Made by a program: the position numbers and the translations under genes. Below, piece after piece: positions 57,798 to 64,000 of a DNA stretch of 64,000 nt (the stretch's first letter is position 1; each line of letters opens with the position of its first letter). Source of the stretch: Thermincola ferriacetica. GTDB taxonomy: Bacteria > Bacillota > Thermincolia > Thermincolales > Thermincolaceae. The notes below the pieces were generated by a model. It did not search any database. It was not told the origin of the DNA and was given only the letters and a program-made list of their open reading frames with translations. The stretch lies in contig NZ_LGTE01000007.1 in the NCBI RefSeq assembly GCF_001263415.1, forward strand, positions 58,949-122,948. The letters run 5' to 3'.

Positions 57798-59174
57798 TTA
57801 TTCATATCTCTTACGGACTGACGCCTGGGGAATTCCCAGCTCATCCCTGTATTTGGCCACTGTCCGGCGGGAAATTTTGATACCTTGCAAATTCAAGCGG
57901 TCGCAAATCTTTTGGTCACTTAAGGGATTTGCCTCATCTTCATGGGCAATCATCTCCGTAATCTGTTTTTTTATACTTTCTGCAGAGACCATGCCACCGG
58001 TACTGTTTTCAACACCATGCGCAAAAAAGAATTTCAATTCAACCAAACCCTGGGGAGTTTGCGCAAATTTGTTGGCTGTGGCCCTGCTTACGGTAGATTC
58101 ATGCACCCCTACCCGCTCGGCAACCTGCTTCAAAGTTAAAGGTTTCAGCCGCCTGACGCCGTAATCCAGGAAATCCTTCTGCAACTCCACCAGACACCTG
58201 GCAATTTTGTAAAGAGTAAGCCTTCTCTGTTCTATACTCCTGATTAACCAGGCTGCCGAATTAAGTTTTTCCTCAATAAATTTTCTGGCTGCTTCCCCTG
58301 TTTCATTTTTTAGAATATCGCGGTAAGAGCCGTTTATAACCAACCTGGGAACAGCAGTATCATTGATAATGACTACGTATTCCCCGTCAACCCGCTCAAT
58401 TATTAGATCGGGAACAATGTAACGCACATCATTGGTGCCGGAAAATCGGCGTCCCGGTTTGGGGTCAAGGGTTTTAATAATATCAAAGGCCTTTTGAATA
58501 TCCTGTACACTTACATTCATTTCCTGGGCAATTTTTGCCAGTTTGCCCCTGGCCAGTTCCGGAAGATACTGTTCGATGACCTGGCTGAGTACGGGATTGA
58601 GCAATTTCAGGTTTTCCGCCTGGATCAGCAGGCACTCAGACAGGTTCCTGGCTCCCACCCCATAAGGCTCAAAGCTTTGTATGATACGTAATGCCTTTTC
58701 AACTTCACCGCAGGAAAGGCCAAACTTAAAGGCCGCCTCTTCCAGCCCGACCTGCAAATAACCTGCTTCATCAATGTTACCGATCAGGTACTCACATATT
58801 TTTCTCTGCAAATCTGTAAGTTCAGTCAGACAGAGCTGAAAGTTTAGGTGTTCCTGTAGTGTAGGAGCTTTACTTAATATATGTTCATAATAAAATTCTT
58901 CCTTTTCTTCCCGACCGGTGGTCGGTAAGCCAAGGTCACTTGTATCGGCAAAATATTCCTGCCAGTCAATATCATATTTATCCTCAGCGGCAGGTTCCTC
59001 CAGCACATTCTCCTCTTCTTTTATGTCCAAAACAGGATTCTCGGCCAATTCCTGTTGAATATATTCAGCCAGCTCCGTGGCGGAATACTGGAGGATTTTG
59101 ATAGCTAACCGCAATTCGGGAGTCATCATTAACTTTTGGGTTTGTTCCTGAAAAATCCCATATCCTATACGCAT
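57798..59174 (-). CDS. rpoN: RNA polymerase sigma-54 factor
   Basis: A 458-residue sigma-54 factor. Region I (1-50, Gln- and Leu-rich) has FQEQTQKLMMTPELRLAIKI; the core-binding domain follows; the C-terminal helix-turn-helix (LKQVAERVGVHESTVSRATAN) and the RpoN box ISRRTVAKYRDELGIP complete it. Start ATG 59174 lies behind GGGGAG; the longer frame starts at TTG 59198 without a site. It needs an AAA+ activator to start transcription; none is encoded here. The position next to the cggR-gap operon is common in Firmicutes. Confidence 0.95.
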   Translation of the reverse strand: MRIGYGIFQEQTQKLMMTPELRLAIKILQYSATELAEYIQQELAENPVLDIKEEENVLEEPAAEDKYDIDWQEYFADTSDLGLPTTGREEKEEFYYEHILSKAPTLQEHLNFQLCLTELTDLQRKICEYLIGNIDEAGYLQVGLEEAAFKFGLSCGEVEKALRIIQSFEPYGVGARNLSECLLIQAENLKLLNPVLSQVIEQYLPELARGKLAKIAQEMNVSVQDIQKAFDIIKTLDPKPGRRFSGTNDVRYIVPDLIIERVDGEYVVIINDTAVPRLVINGSYRDILKNETGEAARKFIEEKLNSAAWLIRSIEQRRLTLYKIARCLVELQKDFLDYGVRRLKPLTLKQVAERVGVHESTVSRATANKFAQTPQGLVELKFFFAHGVENSTGGMVSAESIKKQITEMIAHEDEANPLSDQKICDRLNLQGIKISRRTVAKYRDELGIPQASVRKRYE

Positions 59175-59368
59175 TCCGCTGCACTCCCCGTCTGACAATC
59201 GTTATACCTTACCCTTAATCAACAGCCTTTTTGGCATTTTTATTTAGCTTCAAATAGTTTTGGCTATTCCCCACCTTTGTTGCCGTTTATTCGTATCCGT
59301 TAAAGATTAAAACTTTGTTTTATTTTATATTTTTTATATTTTCTGTTTTTTTCACAGAATTCCTACTT

Positions 59369-60340
59369 TTAAAAATTATCCAATTCAAACTTTTGCAGGT
59401 CCCTTGCCGCTATAGTCAGGACACCCGATTCAGTTGTAACATATTGAGCAATCTTATCCCGCAAATCCACCGGATGTACACAGGAGTAGCCAAAATGGGT
59501 TATGATGCACATGCGAACCGAAGAGTTCTTTAGTAAGTGCGCTAAGCCAATCGCTGTTAAATGTCTATGCATTAACGCATTGTGTGATGTCACATTAGCA
59601 ATTAATACATCTACTTCCGCAAATACCTTTTTTAAATCTTCCCTGTAATCCTCTACCTCTAAAAGGTCCATTACCGGCCCCCAGCGACCGTATTCTTTGA
59701 TACCCTCAGGTGTAACGAATGAAGTAATATAATTCGTATCACTCGTATATCCAATTCGCAGCCCACCGGCATCCAAAACAAACCCGTAATTTTCTCCCCC
59801 ATGGTGTACGGGGATAGGAGTAAGTATTAATTCATTTATGTTAACTTTTTCGTAAGCCCTGAGAATTTGCACCTGCGGACCGCCTTTATAGTAATCCTTG
59901 TCACCCAAACCCTGGTGAAAACGGGAAATAAGCCCCTCTGCCAAAACTTTCTGCGGCACCAACAGCAGTCCTCTTTCCCGGGACATGGCCCAACACATAC
60001 CCTCGATGAGAGATTCCACCCCGGCGTAATGGTCAGTATGACCATGAGAAATGTATATGGCATCCAGGTAACCGGGGTCTACGCCTGCTTCCGCTGCTTT
60101 ACTGGGCGCCCCCGGACCGGGGTCCACATAAATTAAAGACTTGCCCAGTCCCAAAACAAAACCTGCCGTAGCGGGGCATTGACCGATAGTTGCCTCCGGA
60201 TTGCCTCCGGTTCCCATAAACCAGATAAACTTACCCCAATCCGCGGCAGGCTGTTCTGACCTGTGTTTCCACCTGGTCCTGGCCTGCATCATGGCATCCA
60301 AAGTTAAATTTCTTAATTCCCGGTCAAGCAAACTGATCAT
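59369..60340 (-). CDS. Metallo-beta-lactamase-fold hydrolase
   Basis: A 323-residue member of the MBL superfamily. Metal ligands are His99, His101, Asp103 and His104 in ISHGHTDHYAG, later His (IPVHHGGENYGF), Asp in YTSDTNYI and His in MCIITHFG. The arrangement is like ribonuclease Z or phosphodiesterase-type members, but the zinc-site context GTGGNPEATIGQCPATAGF is atypical for RNase Z. It could act on a cyclic nucleotide or phosphodiester; the substrate is uncertain. Confidence 0.82.
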   Translation of the reverse strand: MISLLDRELRNLTLDAMMQARTRWKHRSEQPAADWGKFIWFMGTGGNPEATIGQCPATAGFVLGLGKSLIYVDPGPGAPSKAAEAGVDPGYLDAIYISHGHTDHYAGVESLIEGMCWAMSRERGLLLVPQKVLAEGLISRFHQGLGDKDYYKGGPQVQILRAYEKVNINELILTPIPVHHGGENYGFVLDAGGLRIGYTSDTNYITSFVTPEGIKEYGRWGPVMDLLEVEDYREDLKKVFAEVDVLIANVTSHNALMHRHLTAIGLAHLLKNSSVRMCIITHFGYSCVHPVDLRDKIAQYVTTESGVLTIAARDLQKFELDNF

Positions 60341-60359
60341 GCCTTTCCTTCCCCAGCCT

Positions 60360-61313
60360 TTAAAAATTTACTTTCTTGCCGGCTTTTAAATCCTCGGCGA
60401 TACGCTGCAATCGACGAAAACGATGATTTACCCCCGACTTTGAAACCTTGGGGTCCAGCATTTCTCCCAGTTCTTTTAAGCTGCTATCCGGGTACTTCAG
60501 CCGTAGTTCGGCTATTTGCTTCAGGTTGGGGGGCAAGTTACCAAGACCCAGGTATTCATCAATCACTTTTATGTTTTCCAATTGGTGTAACGCCGCATCA
60601 ACAGTCTTGTTCAGGTTGGCTGTCTCGCAGTTAACCAGCCGGTTTACCTGGTTGCGCATATCCTTATAAATACGCACGTTTTCGAAATTCAACAAAGCCG
60701 AATGGGCCCCCATTAAATTGAGCAGTTTAACAATTTCGTCACTGCCCTTGAGGTAAATGACAAACCAGTTTTTGCGCCGGCTCACCTTGGCCGGCAAATG
60801 ATAGCTGTGCAAAACCGCACAGACAAAGTCGCAAAAATCGGCATCGCTGATCAATATCTCCAGGTGATAAGTTCCTTCGGGATTGTTAACGGAACCACCG
60901 CCCAGAAATACTCCCCGTAAAAAGGCCCGCCGGCAGCAATCCTTGGTCAGAAGTGATGCTTTAACTTTATCGGCAAAGTGCCCCTGGCTGTCGATAATAC
61001 CAATTTCCCGGAGCACCTCCCTGGCCCCCTGCTGGGACAATACCCGCACCGTATAAACATTATTCTTTTTCAGGCGCTGCTTTTTGCGCACCAGTATCTC
61101 CGTCTGCACACCAAATACCGATTTCAGGTAGGCAAAAACCTTCCTGGCCACCGCGGCATTTTCCGATAGGATATGCAGGGACATTTTATGGTTGCCGCTT
61201 ATTTGGATTAACCCGTCAAGTTTTATAATAGCGGCAAGTTCCGCCAACTGGCAGCACCTTTTCACAGCCTTTATGCGGGCCAGTTCGTTTTTGGTAGTGG
61301 TAGAAAAGGACAT
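60360..61313 (-). CDS. whiA: WhiA-type sporulation/division regulator
   Basis: A 317-residue WhiA protein: N-terminal LAGLIDADG-like half domains (about 1-210) with FLRGVFLGGGSVNNPEGTYHLE, and a C-terminal helix-turn-helix (LRLKYPDSSLKELGEMLDPKVSKSGVNHRFRRL). It is a DNA-binding protein that controls sporulation genes in Streptomyces and influences division and FtsZ in Bacillus. Start ATG 61313 after AAGGGAG; the frame extends to 61385 with no site. The usual upstream partners rapZ and yvcK are not in this window. Confidence 0.93.
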   Translation of the reverse strand: MSFSTTTKNELARIKAVKRCCQLAELAAIIKLDGLIQISGNHKMSLHILSENAAVARKVFAYLKSVFGVQTEILVRKKQRLKKNNVYTVRVLSQQGAREVLREIGIIDSQGHFADKVKASLLTKDCCRRAFLRGVFLGGGSVNNPEGTYHLEILISDADFCDFVCAVLHSYHLPAKVSRRKNWFVIYLKGSDEIVKLLNLMGAHSALLNFENVRIYKDMRNQVNRLVNCETANLNKTVDAALHQLENIKVIDEYLGLGNLPPNLKQIAELRLKYPDSSLKELGEMLDPKVSKSGVNHRFRRLQRIAEDLKAGKKVNF

Positions 61314-61429
61314 ATGCCGCACTCCCTTGGGACATTCTGCCTTTATTATAACATAATTTCTTTCGATGCTAAACCTACACATCAATAAAGGCCAAATGTA
61401 TGTATATACACCTGGCCTTTGTTCACCGT

Positions 61430-61951
61430 CTATAAAGCTGGCCGGTTAGGGGTTCTTTGCCCCGATGGAGCCAGCCTGTTAATCATTTCTGATATCTCAT
61501 CCAAAAATTCCGTAATCGGCTTGCCCTGTCTGACCCCGGCAGAAATTTCCCTGATTCTGGCTAACATGTCCGGGTCGGCCGTAACATAGGCTTTCACAAT
61601 CCGGCGATCAGCCTCAACTACCCGGGTGACTTTCGCTTTAATGGTATCGGTCCCTTTTTCCTGTTTGGCCCCCTGAATATTCAACCCTACTAGGGCGACA
61701 TTACCGACAACGACCACATAAGCTTTTTTCACGCCCGGCACTGTATCTGCCTTGGTCTCCAGGTCATTGACAGCATCCCTGGTTTCTTCCGGCGTCCTCG
61801 GCGCAGTGGGACCAGGGGCCGGCGTGGGCGAAGGAGCCCTGTTGGCGTCGGGAGGCAAGGGCTTCCTTTGAGCGGTACAACCGCCTAAAACAGAGAAAGC
61901 CAAAATCCCGGAAAGTACAAAAGCTATGATTTTCTTTCTTGTATCTTGCAT
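61430..61951 (-). CDS. YhcN/YlaJ-type sporulation lipoprotein
   Basis: A 173-residue lipoprotein with a basic N-terminus, a hydrophobic segment and lipobox VLGGC at about residue 24. A Pro-rich linker (PTPAPGPTAPRTP) follows, then a domain with VPGVKKAYVVVVGNVALVGLNI and VVEADRRIVKAYVTADPDMLARI, the YhcN/YlaJ core found in spore membranes and germination-related proteins. ATG 61951 is chosen; AGGAGGTG is 12 bases upstream. Supports a spore-forming host. Confidence 0.82.
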   Translation of the reverse strand: MQDTRKKIIAFVLSGILAFSVLGGCTAQRKPLPPDANRAPSPTPAPGPTAPRTPEETRDAVNDLETKADTVPGVKKAYVVVVGNVALVGLNIQGAKQEKGTDTIKAKVTRVVEADRRIVKAYVTADPDMLARIREISAGVRQGKPITEFLDEISEMINRLAPSGQRTPNRPAL

Positions 61952-62007
61952 ACCAAAATTACACCTCCTGTGGTTTGTCAATCCTATTTTTCCACAGGAG
62001 GTAAAAT

Positions 62008-62163
62008 TTATTCCTTTATGTCTGTCGGTATCCTGTACTTTAACTTCTTTGCCACTGTAACCGAACTTATCATATCCGATTGGGTCATCTCTTGACGTAG
62101 TGCATGAAGTACTATGTCTCCTTTCTCTTCAGGGGTCCAACGTTTACGTGGTTTGGTCAACAT
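62008..62163 (-). pseudogene. Transposase orfA fragment (IS3-like)
   Basis: A 51-codon remnant beginning MLTKPRKRWTPEEKGDIVLH and ALRQEMTQSD, the N-terminal helix-turn-helix of an IS3/IS911-type transposase OrfA. After about residue 30 the sequence no longer matches and it stops. It is not flanked by a visible inverted repeat. Confidence 0.65.
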
Positions 62164-62214
62164 GTTAATCCCTCCGTTTTTTCTGCTTCACAAATTATAA
62201 CAGATTTTGTTCGG

Positions 62215-62418
62215 AGTTCGGAAAACCCCTTTATCCTTGTTCTGTCAGGTCTCCCTCATCTGCTCGACCGGTTGACTCTGAATCAAAACCGGCCATTGTT
62301 TCACAGGATTATGATGCGTTACAAGATAGAACCGTTGAGCAAAGAAGAGGTGGCCGGTTACATCCGGCACCATATGGAACTGGCCGGCGCCCGGTATGCA
62401 AAAGCGGCGCTAAATTAA
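62215..62418 (+). pseudogene. Fragment of a transposition-associated AAA ATPase
   Basis: About 65 codons in the plus direction match the C-terminal part of the ATPases that accompany some transposases (TniB/ExeA-like): NPFILVLSGLPHLLDRLTLNQ, then LFHRIMMRYKIEPLSKEEVAGYIRHHMELAG. The Walker motifs and the rest of the protein are gone. It lies right behind the minus-strand transposase fragment, marking an old insertion zone. Confidence 0.6.
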
Positions 62419-62679
62419 TTTGCAAAATCACACCCTGGCAACACGACAAAGTGTATATAACCGTTAGACGGTTATCTCAAACAGGAGATTGAGAATTTAC
62501 TTAAAACCGTTAACAGATTTATTTCCGCCCTTATTCTTAGTTTTATCACCCTGCGTTACTTTAATTGTATGATTTTGTTTATTTATAAAAACTTTATATT
62601 TTTTCACCTTATTCGTATTCTGTGTTCTACTTCTCAAAATTTGATAGAATAGACAATGATATAAAATTCCCACCACCTC

Positions 62680-63540
62680 CTAGTGAATTGCCCTTTTTTT
62701 GAATCTCCCTCCCATTACTTCATGAACATCGCTAAATGTTACAAAAGCCTGGGGATCAATTTCTGCCACAATTGATTTTAACTTTGCTATCTCCAGTCTA
62801 GTTACTACAGAATATAAAACACCCTTAAACATGCCAGTATACGCACCTTTACCTTGCAGCATAGTAACCCCACGACCTAACCTCGCCATTAATACTTCGG
62901 CAATTTCTTCGGGCCGGTCTGATATAATGATTACAGCCTTCGATTCATCCAGACCTTCAACTGTTATATCGATTACCTTAAAAGCAATAAAATACGCGAT
63001 AAGAGAATACATTGCCTTGTCCCAACCGAAGACAACTCCGGCACCGGACAAAATAAAGATGTTGAAGAACAATACAACTTCCCCTATTGAAAACCCCGTC
63101 CTCTTATCTAGAATTATGGCCACAATTTCTGTTCCGTCAAGGGATCCTCCATAGCGAATAATCAAACCGACACCTATGCCTAAAATAATACCACCAAAAA
63201 CAGAGGCCAACAGGACATCTTTGGTTATTCCCGGTATCGGGTGAAGTACTGTAACACCTAGCGCCAGAGCAATCACCGAAAACAGCGTTGACAATACAAA
63301 AGTCTTACCGATTTGTTTATATCCAAGGAAGAGAAAAGGTAAGTTTAACACAAAAATAAATGCGCCTAATGGAAGTTTCGTTAAATGGCTTAATATTATG
63401 GAAATGCCTACTATACCGCCATCAATTATATTATTAGGTACTAAAAATATTTCCAGACCTACGGAAGCCAATATCGCACCCAACAATAAAAACGAATACT
63501 TTTCAACTAATTTTAGGACGGTTTTGCTTTCAGCAGACAT
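62680..63540 (-). CDS. YitT-family membrane protein (DUF161/DUF2179)
   Basis: A 286-residue membrane protein with five or six helices, followed by a DUF2179 cytoplasmic domain (VLYSVVTRLEIAKLKSIVAEI through SDVHEVMGGRF). N-terminal region has GLEIFLVPNNIIDGGIVGIS and a mid-region with GIGVGLIIRYGGSLDGTEIVAIIL, the two repeats of the YitT membrane part. Function is unknown. It is monocistronic here, between old insertion sequence remnants. Confidence 0.9.
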   Translation of the reverse strand: MSAESKTVLKLVEKYSFLLLGAILASVGLEIFLVPNNIIDGGIVGISIILSHLTKLPLGAFIFVLNLPFLFLGYKQIGKTFVLSTLFSVIALALGVTVLHPIPGITKDVLLASVFGGIILGIGVGLIIRYGGSLDGTEIVAIILDKRTGFSIGEVVLFFNIFILSGAGVVFGWDKAMYSLIAYFIAFKVIDITVEGLDESKAVIIISDRPEEIAEVLMARLGRGVTMLQGKGAYTGMFKGVLYSVVTRLEIAKLKSIVAEIDPQAFVTFSDVHEVMGGRFKKRAIH

Positions 63541-63760
63541 TTTTGCCTCCCTTACATGGTTTTTTTCTGCATATTATAAATTATACTATAAATTGCATTG
63601 TTTCTCTAGGCAATACTGTTTTGGATACTGTCAAGATTATTTGGGTAAATTTTTGCTCTCCAATGTTCGGTTTATAAAATAGACAAAGCATGAGATACTA
63701 TAAATACTATAAATGTATTATTGTGGTAAATAGATTGTGTAATGTCTTTATTTTAATTTA

Positions 63761-64000
63761 TCAGTTTAATGTAACCAGTCTAAAGTTTATAATGCTGCCC
63801 TTTGTCAAGACACGAAAAAAATTTTGTAAGTTATCCTCCTTTCCGTGGTGTTTAAGCAACTTCTTGGTGACGCTTGTCATTATAGACTTGAGCCGGGCAT
63901 TGGCCTTCAAAGAAGAATGGGGACGATAGGTATTGTACTCATGAATGTATTGGTTTAAAACAATTCTTAGCTCCCTGGGACTATTAAATTCATTAATGTT
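63761..64000 (-). pseudogene. C-terminal part of an IS3/IS481-type transposase (runs off the window)
   Basis: On the minus strand the last 80 codons encode NSPRELRIVLNQYIHEYN and TYRPHSSLKANARLKSIM, the end of an integrase-core (rve) transposase with the usual YNTYRPHSSL motif. After that the frame runs on through a Lys-rich stretch to a TGA at 63761. The N-terminal part lies beyond the window, so it may be an intact insertion sequence cut by the window edge or a fragment. Confidence 0.65.

Overview
The window reads as chromosome of a Gram-positive, low-to-mid GC, spore-forming member of the Clostridia, most like the Peptococcaceae / Desulfotomaculum / Thermincola group. The evidence is the cggR-gap-pgk-tpiA-gpmI-eno order, the secG-rnr-smpB-ssrA order, sigma-54 beside the glycolytic operon, a membrane pyrophosphatase with the K+-dependent signature, a YhcN/YlaJ-type spore lipoprotein, a CdaS-type diadenylate cyclase, strong AGGAGG-type ribosome binding sites and frequent TTG/GTG starts. 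The species is inferred, not proven. Most genes lie on the minus strand.

Layout. 0-2.5 kb: end of a YcdB-like exported protein, then mntH and its regulator mntR. 2.5-7.3 kb: livKHMGF amino-acid ABC importer. 7.4-16 kb: deoC, then a trehalose/alpha-glucan cluster (GT4, debranching-type hydrolase, otsA, otsB, a decayed treT-like gene, galU). 16-19.2 kb: HspR-like MerR regulator, two tiny helical proteins, and a divergent pair of second-messenger synthases (GAF-GGDEF diguanylate cyclase and DAC-domain diadenylate cyclase). 19.2-27.2 kb: DHA2 efflux pump with MarR regulator, OmpR-type two-component system, UBA/DUF4342 protein, and a TrpXYZ-type ABC importer behind an attenuator-like leader. 27.3-29.2 kb: ssrA, a repeat-bounded four-helix-bundle (23S IVS-type) element, smpB and a tiny holin-like toxin gene with a convergent antisense promoter, which together look like a type I toxin-antitoxin locus. 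29.2-37.1 kb: acyl-CoA synthetases, XRE-cupin and HD proteins, rnr, a deleted third synthetase, secG. 37.2-48.1 kb: ECF sigma/anti-sigma pair with beta-propeller domain, MacAB-like exporter, a PH-domain protein, and two GntR/ABC-2 cassettes, the first destroyed by a deletion. 48.2-59.2 kb: hppA, the glycolytic operon with its CggR operator, rpoN. 59.3-64 kb: metallo-beta-lactamase-fold hydrolase, whiA, spore lipoprotein, transposon debris, a YitT protein, and a transposase fragment at the edge.

How it fits together: GalU supplies UDP-glucose to OtsA; OtsB finishes trehalose, and the parallel TreT route has been lost. CggR controls triose glycolysis, and the pyrophosphatase next to the operon couples pyrophosphate hydrolysis to ion pumping. 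Ribosome rescue (ssrA-smpB) and RNase R keep their usual neighbourhood, but it is interrupted by fatty-acid activation genes and by two small selfish-looking elements. The most unusual material is at 27.1-29.2 kb.
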